64,000 nucleotides of DNA, from NCBI GenBank assembly GCA_963965975.1, contig OZ014423.1, positions 4,924,301 to 4,988,300 on the forward strand, given 5' to 3'. Below, piece by piece: positions 12,252 to 23,212 of this stretch (position 1 is its first letter; each line of letters begins with the position of its first letter). Under the pieces are notes generated by a model. It was not told the origin of the DNA and made no database searches. It saw only the letters and a program-made list of their open reading frames with translations. The DNA comes from Xestospongia bergquistia. Its lineage: Eukaryota; Porifera; Demospongiae; Haplosclerida; Petrosiidae. A program made the translations under genes and the position numbers.

Positions 12252-13058
12252 GTAAGTGCTATAACTGCCATACTCATCCACAGTACATGATAGATATAAA
12301 GTTAGACATGTGTTTACATCTCACAACTGTCCCTATACAGACATTACAGATAGACTATATTGTGTAGAATATTCATGTATACTTTTATACTGAAAAAAAC
12401 ATGTTGCAGAGTCATGCATTCATTTAGTCATACTTTTTAAAGTTAAGCATACAGCATGGAGACATAACATAATACTTCAATCAGATATAATATATAACAT
12501 GTTTGTTACATATATAATAGCTCAATTATTGTCATGCATATCAGCTAACGTGTTCAAAAGAATGCTTATTTCATCTCAAAAGTTTCTAATGTGTGTGCAT
12601 AATGTTATGATCATTCTTGATATTTCTGCCTATACAGTAATGATAATGTTATGTCATCTTCACACCTTCTATTGATGTGTTAATGATATATGTTAGCAGT
12701 TTAAAATAAATTAATATCAAATAACATCCAGACAACCATATGTGTGCTCTATACAATGTGTTGTTACTTTGACTACAGACTAGTTATCAAGAGAGAGAAC
12801 AATTCAATTGAAGTTTTCTCATTTAATCTCACAATAGATAATCCCGTTGACATAGCTAATCATTTATGGGGTCATGACAAACATTAAGAATATTATCACA
12901 TTATATAGGTTGTAATCAATTATTTTTCAATAACTTAAATTAATAATTATTATGTGCATGATAATAATATAGTTGAAAAAAGTACAAACACAGTATTGTA
13001 CTCTATCTCTAAAATACTACACTTTCATCAAACACATTAAGAGGGGAGTACTTAATTA
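12252..13058. other. RA intron remnant, duplication junction, USP47 unit B 3' flank
   Basis: 12252-12695 is the start of RA gene intron 2, matching 19053-19510. About 12696-12711 is the junction between units. From 12712 on, the sequence matches 3412 onward, the flank downstream of USP47. No independent gene is seen. Confidence 0.75.
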
Positions 13059-16000
13059 TTAGTCCTCTCTCTCTTTTTCAGGTTTGTCATCTTTACCATA
13101 AATCCCTGATTTATTAGCCCTGTATAAAATTATATAATTTATTGACATTACTGAGTATATTGTATGCATTGGAGAGATGAATGATAGAGAGATGATGTGT
13201 GTTAAGGTATACTGTACCTTGAGTTCTCAGTTTTTTGAATCTCATTTCGTTCATCATTTGTAAGCTCCTTTGTCTTAGATGTTGAATCTCTAACAAATAA
13301 TATTATTACTAAGGATTACTGGTAATGGAGAATTATTACTTGTAATAGATCACTCCACCATCATCGTAAAGAGAGAAAGGAGCTTGACTAATGGAAGTGA
13401 TAGCTGGATTCCAATCTAAATCACTTTCAATTTCAAGAACAGAGATCTCTGCTGGAAAAGACCCTATTGCCTAAAGAAAGAACAATGAATGATGTGTAAA
13501 CTACAAACACTTCATTATTAAAATAATGGAATGCTTATAAATCATAAATGTATGCTACAAACCAAAGATTTCGCACAGACTATATCAACACTTTATATAA
13601 CAAATGAAATTAATGTTGTAGTAAGAATTCCAGACCAATATATTACATTGTAGATACACAAGTGTATTTTGAGAGGACATGGTAAGAGCAACTGGTATTA
13701 TAATCATGTATAAGAACCATTAACACAATAAAAGATTGACTAACCTTAGCAATAGCGACATTCTCTATAGGAATACCACTAAGCTCTGATAACTAAATAA
13801 AACAATTATCAATGACTATCAGTTATATGAATAGATGCTAGATTACCTTACTCTTGAGGTCATTAGGGTGGGCAGAGTCAAGTATAACCTCTTTAGTGGG
13901 TTCAACTACAAATTGATCAGGATGCCACCTACGAACATACACCTGCATCTGTGTTGGAACAGACATCTTTTCTGGATCTATTATACAAAATTATCTATAA
14001 CTATGTCACTATGTTGCTGATATACTTTCTAAAGGCTCGACATACATCTCACTACCAGCATAAACATAGATATCTTTATCAATTAACTGGTGATCCAAAT
14101 AGACAGTTCCTGGTGATCTCCATGTCTTCTTATGTAATCTCATTCTAAAATCATCACATGATTATCACATGACCTTTCTTTATAAAAGATTACTTGTCTA
14201 ATTCAAAGTTGCAGTCAACTCCTTGCTTTCTTGACTCTTCAATAATTTGTTTCTTAAATTCTTTTACAGGTGTATTTTTAGCCACAATAGATTCCATCAT
14301 AAGATTGAAAAACTATTATAAATACAATAGAACAAATGTCATACAATATTCTCTACATAATAGTTTACCTCTGGTTTGTTGACATCCAGTAAATATAATT
14401 TTATTCGATGTTCTCCAGCTTGAACTGCTCTCCCTAGTCTAACAACAAACTACAACAAAATAAATGGGTGTGGTCATCTTGATGGCTTACTTTCGATTCT
14501 GAAGGTGTTGACATCAAAGTATCATTGAGTCTTTCCATTTCATACTCTTGTTGGTTACTGTAGACTCTGTAGACTTTAAAATTAGTAGCTGGTACACCAA
14601 CATCTGCAACAAGTTTATCTTTGAGTTGAGCTAGAGTAGTTCTTCGATCAATTCGCATTTGTATCTCTGAAAAAATAAATAAATTTTAATAATCTTAACA
14701 AGTTATTATAGTACCTCGTTTCTTCCCTCTTTCTTCTGGTATAACTTCTTCCTCCTCATTAGGTTTGGAAGAAGCTTCAATTGTTTCTACATTCTCAGGT
14801 CGAGGAGGCAATGTAATGTTTAAAAGAATAGAATTGACATGTAATTCCACAAATTTATGCATTTGACTTTCTTTGTAAGGTTTTTGGAAGTCGTAGGGGT
14901 CAGAAGCAGCAAAGAGCTGATGAGAGAGAGAGAGAGAGAGAGAGAAATAGAGAGAGAGAGAGAGAGAGAGGGAGAGAAATAGAGAGAGAGAGAGAGTAAT
15001 TATAAAAGACACAGATATTGTTATACTCACAGTATGTTTACGATATAAGCCTTCACCTCTAAGCGTATTGGCATCAGAAGGCAAATGCCTTCCATCATTA
15101 TATACTTCTAAAACTAAATTCATACAAGTAGGATCAAGATTACAGAGCTAGCAGAAAAAAGATGATAAAAAGTCAAACAACTATTTTCTTACTTCTCCTA
15201 TAACTTGTTTTAGTTCAACTACAGTCCACCCTTGTTCTGCTCTCATTGGTATAGGTGATTGAACTTCACCTGTTTCCATGTTAATAACAGCTATCTTCAA
15301 TTTCATCCCTATAATATGTCATTGTAATACATCATTGATTGGTGATTGATCACACCCACCTCCCTTGTTGTATTTTTTAAAAATTTCATTTTCCCCTCGA
15401 GTCTCTAGAAACATTTCAAATGAGTAGTCTGTTCTAGCTCCGTCCACTAATTTGCCAAACGTTTGGTCTTCAAACTGAAAACAACAGTAAATAATAATGT
15501 ACATATATACATGTACAAATACAAGTATTTTCATGTACCTCTTCAAGATCAAAGGATTGGTCCATTGTCTCAGAATAGTCATCATATTTGACAAGTCGAC
15601 AACGTTCAATTGGTACATATGGAGCCATTCCTAATGCCTACATACCAAAATAGATACATTAAATATAAAATGGATTCACACATATTACTTTATATGCTTC
15701 ATTCAGAGCATCAGGAAGTAGTACATCCTGGTGTACTTCCAGTTTTGACTCAATGGTCGTACCAGTGACAGGATGAATGGCAAATAACTTGAACTATACA
15801 ATCAATAAATGTGTAGTTATATTAATAGTATATGTACCTTGCACATTTGACTTTCCATTTCCTGTTTCCTTTTCTCTTGTTTGTCTCTTTCCAGCTCCAT
15901 CTCAATTTGCTCTTTGAGATGAGTTAGTACGGGTTCGCCTACTCTGATTTTAATACAATAGCACGTTTTCGCCTACGGATACCATAATTCTAATTAAAAA

Positions 16001-18167
16001 AATATTGCGATTTTACAAATTACAATGCAAAAGCTGGACCAAAAGGGACTGAAATAGTCTAAATAATGATGAAGGAGTTTAAGGTAAATGATAATTAAAG
16101 AGTGTACAATTTAAGAAAAGTAAAGATTAAAGAATTAAGCAATTATAAGTTAATGTGTTGAGACATGCCTGCTACATAGTCTGATAAAGAGATTATATTA
16201 CTGCTAAATCTTTCTTTGAGTTCCTTAATGTGCTGATCTTTCTCTATAGTTTTCTTTTTCCGATGAGGTGGACGTGCACCTGCTGCAAGCTACTATATAG
16301 AAACCTCTGTGCTGACTTGTTCTCTTTGAAATACCTCAATCTTGATCTCTCTTAAATCTCTTCTCTAAAGCATCAAAGATCACTCGACATAGTTCCTGTA
16401 CATCATGTTGTTGCCATGCTAATAATTAATAGAGTAAATATATCTACATTATTACAATATGTACCTTCACTGCTGTCCCACCCAAAACTTTTAGTGATAT
16501 CAGTTGTCTCTATAGCTCTCTTCTTTGCAGTCTAACATAGCATTTCAATATTATTTAAATCGATTAGTAGGTGTGGCCTACTTGGAGTTGTAAGAAAAGT
16601 CTTTGAAGTTGGTAAGGTATGCATTTAGTGGCCTCTTGTTCAGCTGTTCCACTGCCTTTTTCTTCTCTTGCCTCAAATTTCCATTCATAAATGGCATTTC
16701 TAAATTCTGGTGTCATATACAAAGTCTGAAGTAGACTGTTGAGATAACATGTCATAGCTTGATTGACGAGTCCAACAAAACCTGTAAAACAGGATTGATA
16801 ACAACATTAACACACAACACTACTATTATCTAACATCGATAGTATTTAGTATTTTCAACATATTCTAAACAATGAGCCTAATATTATATACTAATACAAA
16901 GCATTTAATATTCTCCCTTGGTATACCTGTATCAGATTTAGAGTAATGGCTACTGTAACCATAGTTACTAGAATAACTGGAGCTGCTACCATATGAGGAG
17001 GAGTTATAGACAGGGTTACTATATGAAGACCACGTCGATGAGGAGACATTACTGATTTGAGTGGACACTTGACCAGTTGCTTGTTCCTTCTCAGCATCAA
17101 CAGAGACTTCCTTAAAAGAGATAATAAGAATACAGAATTTAAGGCTAATTTTAGACACAATAATTAAATTTATTGATTATAGGGACTTCCTCATTTTAGA
17201 GACTAATAATACTAAATAGGGACATTTATGATGTCTGAATATTTAGAGTCTTCACAAAGAAGCCAAATATTTCTAGTTAAAAATACAAGATTATTCTAGA
17301 ACAACTTACCTTGTCTTGTCTTTCAGGAGGAGTTTCATCCTTTTCCCTTATAAGGAGATAAGTCTTGGATGGTTCTTCTTGCATACCCATTTCATAGAGA
17401 GTACCTGTAGAATGTGGATCTAATAAGATCTCCTCTTCTCCATCTTTGGCTGACTGACAACGCCACACAAGATGGAAGGTACCCAATACATATCCTAGAA
17501 ACAGAAAAGAGCATACATACCTTTACTAAGGCAAGTATGGTTAAGAAATTGTATAATTTATAAAGCTTATCTTAAGCAGATAATTCTACCATTAATAATA
17601 ATATAAACAATTATATATTGAAAGTTTAAAGTAGTCAATGGTCATTATAATATTTAATAACTTACTAGCATCACTAGCTACTATAGAGTACAAGCTGTCA
17701 ATGGAAATAAAGAGAGGGAGGGTGTGGTTAAAACGAGAATTTTGCCAATTTGTTGTTGTCTCATCTGTTACAATAAAAAAGACACTGTTCTCTTGTATTG
17801 TCGAAGTACTAGTTGACGAGTCTATACTCTTAAATGAAACCAGCTCAACGTCTCCGCTAAAAATTAATATTCAATAATTTATATCAAAAAATAATTAATT
17901 TTGATGGAGAGGTAGAATAAATAAAATTGGACAGACCAAATAAATAAAAAAACATTAGAAAGAATGGTTGAGAATGAACTAGATGGCTATTTCAATATAA
18001 ACTACACATATGGTGGAAGTGAATGATACATTGATGAATAAGGTAGTTATGGTGACTAACCTTGGAGCATCAGGTGCAGGATCTTCATTTTTAAAGACAT
18101 CATCATGTAGAGATGAACTAGGAGGTGCTAAGTCAGGCTCTATAGTATCATCTGACACAGTTGCCAT
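13059..18167 (-). pseudogene. USP47 second copy, catalytic domain broken
   Basis: It aligns exon by exon with the copy at 3842-11362. The N-terminus and the Cys box survive (nucleophile codon 16747-16749, MTCYLNS). Soon after [13 protein letters not shown] the frame hits a TGA at about 16336. The exons holding the rest of the catalytic domain, including the His box, are gone, replaced by the unrelated 15925-16336. The 3' part keeps recognisable ubiquitin-like exons with open frames. Two further losses are in frame: 67 residues of the acidic linker and about 24 residues near the C-terminus, including [10 protein letters not shown] transcript from the intact promoter could yield only an N-terminal product with Cys but no His, so deubiquitinase activity is not expected. 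It could be a regulatory transcript or simply decaying. Confidence 0.88.
15925..16336. other. Unrelated replacement segment inside USP47 unit B
   Basis: These roughly 410 bp have no counterpart in unit A and replace A's about 7760-9540. The left join is inside a USP47 exon, just after the codons for HLKEQIE. The right join falls inside the first octapeptide repeat unit. On the minus strand about 16290-16147 is an open, basic frame (ARPPHRKKKTIEKDQHIKEL, ending SQHINL then stop) that looks like the end of some other protein. I do not recognise it. No clear terminal repeats or target duplication are seen. Confidence 0.6.
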
Positions 18168-18615
18168 ACCAATAGAATAGTTCCAAAACTAAACACAAAT
18201 TGACCAGTCACTTCAAACCCAGGAGGGTGTGGTAGATGGGTGGAGTTATAGTCTAAAGACTTTTGATATTAGGAGTTCTGGTCCAAAGTTCTACCCAAAC
18301 ACCAGGAGACACTTGAGCAAATGACAACTGAGTTTTGTAACTTTTCTGGATGTGTCTTTTTCTTCTTTATCCTCTGCAAAATACATGCATAAGATCAGCA
18401 ATTACTCTGTCTTTCCCTTCCCATCATTTCCTGAACGTCACACGAGTGACTGTAAAGCAGGTGATTGTCATATGATTATAGATAATTGATAATACTCTAC
18501 TTAATGAGATTCATAGGACACCACCCACATTAGCGTAGGGGTGTGTTTACTGTTTTACTTGCATTCCTATGGATTTCCAAATATAATATCTAAGTTACTA
18601 ATACGTTGATAACTA
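18168..18615. promoter_or_regulatory. Divergent promoter region, USP47 copy / RA gene (unit B)
   Basis: These 448 bp lie between the USP47 pseudogene start and the complete RA gene. They are almost identical to 11363-11814. As the only promoter region next to a complete RA gene, this copy is likely to be under constraint for that gene. Confidence 0.45.
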
Positions 18616-20084
18616 ATGGAGTATTTTCAACACAAAGATGAAGCACTGTCTGAACAACAGGTGAGTAAATTCAACTTATGTATAAAGTAAAAAGTACCAC
18701 ACTCACTCAATGATGCATGCATGAGCATTAGCAAATTCCAATACAGAGTATACAATGAGAAATGATACACTGCATTTCACATTTACTACTAACAAATATT
18801 TTGTAGGCAGATGTAACTATAAATACAATTAGTGGTGCTGAAACAACTGTCAATCACAGTCATTTGATCACTGACTTAAGTCTTCTTAACGGCCCAGTGA
18901 TTCATGTGAGAGCGACTGCTCTACATCCTGATATCAGCTACACAACACTTCCAGTCAACATGAACACTACAGCCCATGAAGTGGTATTTACTATAATGGA
19001 GAAACATGGTCAAACTAGCTGTTATTCAGCCAAAGAGTTCTACCTTGCTGAAGTAAGTACTATATATGCCATACTCATCCACATGATAGCTATAAAGTTA
19101 GACATGTGTTTACATCTCACAACTGTGCTTTATGTCCCTATACAGACATTACAGCTACACTATATTGTGTAGAATATTCATGTATACTTTTATACTGAAA
19201 AAAAAACATGTTGCAGAGTCATGCATTCATTTAGTCATACTTTTTAAAGTTAAGCATACAGCATGGAGACATAACATAATACTTCAATCAGATATAATAT
19301 ATAACATGTTTGTTACATATATAATAGCTCAATTATTGTCATGCATATCAGCTAACGTGTTCAAAAGAATGCTTATTTCATCTCAAAGGTTTCTAAAGTG
19401 TGTGCATTATGTTATGATCACTCTTGATATTTCTGCCTATACAGTAATGATGATGTTTATGAAATATGTCATCTTCACACCTTCATTTGATGTGTTAATG
19501 ATATATGTTAACAACTTAACACTTTTAATAAAGGAAACGTTTTATCAGTGCCATCTAACACATGCTGTTTATATAAGAATGTACTAGAAATTAAGATCTT
19601 TAAAAAAAGAATTTGTGTGTAATACCCCTTGGCAAATTGCCACTGTACTCTTGTAGTTGTTATTAAACACAATGCATTTATGACCTTATTAACAGGACAA
19701 CCCTATAAATAATGTCTTACTTTGTTGATAGTGTGTAGACAGTGCTCAGGGCAATTATAAGAGGATGATACCTGAGAGAGAAAGAGTGCTATTAATCTAC
19801 CAAAAGTGGAGGAAAAATGACGAAGAAGGTTACTTTTTACTGTGTAAGAACGACGAGACTACGCTTGAACAAGAGGGAAAAGAAACCTGTATTCTTGGTA
19901 AGTAAATGTTAATAGTAAAGTATACGTTGTTATCCTTATGTAATTGGTGTGTATTGTTCTATATATAGAGTTTATAGCACATGTTATTAAGGGTGCATGT
20001 GAAGACTATTTGAATGACTTTATTGATGATGTTTTCAAAACATACATTTTAAAGATTCCACTTTTATATAAGTCTCTCTCTCCC

Positions 20085-20132
<48 letters not shown>

Positions 20133-21834
20133 TACTGTAATTTCTCCTAGTGAATCATATGAAGAAGGCTTTTTGTCACCACCTCATGTTGTTAGTCACA
20201 AAGATGGTGGAAGACATATACACCAAAGAAGACTTAGTCTACCAACCTTAGGAAACACAAATTTAAACAGTGAAACAAATAAAGAAAATGAGGAAACAAT
20301 TATAAAAGATGAACAACCAGTAAACGAGAAGGAGCTACATGAAAATGAGCTCAAAAAATATCAAGGCATTAATGAACCAATGCACAAGTCCTTAGGACAA
20401 GGCGGAATGTCAAGTATTATGAATAAAGTTGTACAGGAATCCAAGGCCTATTTAGGCAGAAGAGGTAGTTACTCAGGCAATATAACTCCTTCCAGATGTA
20501 AAGCAGGGAGAGAAACTCTTCAACCACTAGAGATTTCACCTCAACAATCTCGTGAAATAGTCCACGTTGAGCCCTTAATTTGTTCACCTTCATACTCAGC
20601 TGTAAAATTGTATCCTGAGTTTATCTTTAGTCCATCAGACAAACCTATGGAAACATTTATCAGTCATCCTCAAATACCAGTTTTAGAAACAGTAACAGAA
20701 CAGGAGAGCGATGCTATAGAAACACAAAAAGAATCAGAAAAAGACTTAGTCCCTACTGTAAAGAAATCAAAGGAAAACAACAAAGACACTGAATCAGTTA
20801 AGGAAGATTATCCTGTTTTAATACATACAGTAGTTGTTAGAGAACATTATCCTGTACATCCTAAAACTATGTTCATCAGACCTGCCACTTCTACTGATAC
20901 TCAAATTCAAACACAACAAGAAACCACAGATACATCTTTAATTGTTGCATCTCAGAAAAAAGAAGAGCCAAAGTTGTTTCCAAAAACAGATGTGGATTTA
21001 GGTGGAAAGAAAGAGGAGAATCCTAAAATATTAAAAGCCAAAGAAAATTCAGAGATGAATTTACTAGACTCACTCACGTCAATACTTGACTCTAAGTTTT
21101 CTGTCTATGGTGTATCTTCAGACACACCTGATCTAGAAGACACTACAGAACAACTAATATCTCCACAACGAAAAAAGAGCTTAATATCAGAAGCTTGTCA
21201 TCAAGTTCGAAAGAAACGTTCCAGCTCTAGTCCTGCTGAGAATACTTTAACAAAACGAGCCTTCTCACCTAGCCAACATCAACCAAATCATTCTGACTCT
21301 ACAAGTGTTCTTATCTCTCCCACACGTAGACAGCAATTAATAGATGCAGCATCAGAGCAGATCTTTGAATCACGGCGCCGCAAATCCTTTGGTGATCTTC
21401 CACGTAAGAAAACCTCTACTGATCAATCTAAAATAGATGAATTAGTACTTCTACCCAAATCTAATGAGAAACCTCATGACACATCAGCTACTAATACATC
21501 TGTGTCATCTTCTCAAAGTGATGATCGTTGTGATGATAAGAATGGATTCACTAATGGTACAGCTGACCATAATGAACCTCAAACTACATGTACTGAAGAA
21601 CAATTGTCTCGCCCAAGATCTAAGAGTTTACTAAAGAGACATAAATCTGATCGATCTGTACGCACACGTCTCTTTCCGTTTCTTTCTCGCAAAGGTGGAT
21701 CCAAACACAAAACAACAAATGATCTTAATGATCCAAAGGCTGGAGATATGACCCCTCCTCTTTCAGGCTCGCTAACAGCCTTTCACCGAAGTAGATCAAC
21801 GCATTTTCACCATCATACTAAAGAATTGTGTTAG
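18616..21834 (+). CDS. Ras-association (RA) domain protein with long disordered tail
   Basis: The four exons are 18616-18660, 18807-19052, 19732-19897 and 20132-21834. Phases fit, giving 719 residues. Residues about 45-150 resemble a ubiquitin-fold RA domain: VIHVRATALHPDISYTT, then a helix TTAHEVVFTIMEK, FYLAEV, RERVLLIYQKW and EGYFLLCK. Such domains bind Ras-family GTPases. The remainder is low-complexity, Ser/Lys/Glu-rich and probably disordered. It holds two related basic segments (LISPQRKKSLISEACHQVRK and LISPTRRQQLIDAASEQI) and an Arg/Ser-rich C-terminus (RRRKSF, RPRSKSL, FPFLSRKGG) resembling kinase or 14-3-3 sites. No GEF, kinase or PDZ domain is seen, and I cannot name the family. 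Exons 1-2 are also present in unit A. The last intron ends in a long (CT)n tract. Confidence 0.8.
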
Positions 21835-22102
21835 TATTGCATGAATATACATACAATAATCAATACAAAGTAGATGGCTATGTTTATTGTTAAAGTGTGG
21901 ACTGCAGAGTGTGCAGTTCTATTTATAGACAAACTGTGAATTACATACTATGTTGATGTTATAAATAGAAATGTTGTTGTGATGTAATTGTTGAATGCTG
22001 GGCGTGGCAACGAGAAGAGGTAGCCATAAATACAAAGCGACAGCGAATCGTATCATAGGTATTAAAAATAGTAGCAAGTTTTCTGTTCAACTATAGAGGA
22101 CA

Positions 22103-22951
22103 ATGGACAGCTCTCAACTTTATTACAGACAGATGAGTCTCGAAGACAAGCCTTCAATGCAGGAATTATGTTTAGAGTGCTTTCCTCTTGAGTATCCAGA
22201 CAGTTGGTTTGATGGTCTCTTACAAGGAGACCAGTGGACTTACACACAAGGAGCCTATGAACTAGCAACTGGCAGAATGGTGGGCATGATTGTAGGCCAA
22301 ATTCAAACCCTTAATCACTTAGAAAACGAATATGGCTACATTGTGGATGAATCTATCTCTGATGATTTAGTTATGTATATTACCATATTTGGTAAGTTAA
22401 ATCATAATTAATTATTATATATTACATAGAATTGTGTAATATGCAACTTGTAATTAGAAATTATATAATTTGTATTGTTATTCTGAGACAAACAATAATC
22501 AATTGTCACTAGTCAAAAACATTTACTTATATTAGTACCTTAGTAGTATCACACTATCAAGACTATAGTTTAACATATCTTCCTTTCTTATATCACAGGT
22601 GTCAGTGAAGCTTATCGTTGTCATGGAGTAGGTTCCCATCTCATGCAGTCCTTATTACAATATGTTCATACACAAACTACATGTAAAGTGGTCTATTTAC
22701 ATGTCGAGGCAGTAAATGAAACAGCTATAAAGTTCTATAAAAATCGTGGCTTCACTTGTTTTTGTACACACAAAGGATATTATAGTATAGAACAGTCTCC
22801 AGGTGACGGACTGGTTTATTTGCAGTATGCTAATGATGGAAAACCTTATAAACCAAGTATAGAAAATTGGTGGCGTCGTATGAATCCATTTAGTCAATGT
22901 TTAGAAGGTCCTTTGAATTTTATTAAGAGACAAATGTCTGCACCATCGTGA
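22103..22951 (+). CDS. NAA60: N-alpha-acetyltransferase 60 homologue (GNAT family)
   Basis: Two exons, 22103-22391 and 22599-22951, give 213 residues. NAA60 acetylates N-termini of membrane proteins facing the cytosol and is anchored to Golgi membranes in animals. Diagnostic stretches are CFPLEYPDSWF near the N-terminus, GRMVGMIVGQI (core beta strands), the acetyl-CoA loop YRCHGVGSHLMQSLL (R.xxGxG pattern) and YLHVEAVNETAIKFYKNRGF, all matching human NAA60 in order. The C-terminal tail is shorter than in human, and a hydrophobic membrane helix is not obvious. It is convergent with MON1. Confidence 0.93.
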
Positions 22952-23212
22952 TTTAGATTGTTGTATTTTAAAATGTATTTTTGTAATTTTTGTTTGTTCT
23001 AAATTACTATTATTATAATCATCAAATCTTATTGAATTTATTCCCCTATTCTTTAAACCATTGTATATCTCCTTCTCCTAATACAAACACTTGTTTCATT
23101 AATAAGAATATTAACTAATAAATTATAATAATTTCTAAGTATGTGTTTGAGGACACAAATAAATAATGCAGATGTTATAATTATAAATGAAATTTGCATG
23201 GAAGCAAGTGGC

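Larger units (their letters stand above)
3412..12695. repeat. Tandem segmental duplication, unit A
   Basis: This is the first of two direct, adjacent copies. It begins at taatatcaaat (3412, matching 12712) and ends at gatatatgtta (12695, matching 19510). Introns, exons and flanks align with unit B at high identity, with scattered substitutions and several larger indels. Unit A carries an intact USP47 gene and the first two exons of the RA gene. It is longer than unit B mainly because B lost about 1.8 kb of the USP47 gene and A gained the 795-bp element at 4590-5384. Confidence 0.95.
12712..19510. repeat. Tandem segmental duplication, unit B
   Basis: This is the second direct copy of the unit at 3412-12695, about 2.5 kb shorter. 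Differences from A include no hAT-like insertion, a 1.8-kb deletion replaced by about 410 bp at 15925-16336, a 201-bp in-frame deletion in the acidic linker exon near 14740, and loss of about 24 codons from the C-terminal exon near 13096. The complete RA gene continues past its right end. Confidence 0.95.

Noticed and set aside
19132-19587. 151-residue plus-strand frame downstream of RA exon 2
   Set aside because: It lies in RA intron 2, is AT-driven and hydrophobic, and its counterpart in unit A (12300-12690) has frame-breaking changes.
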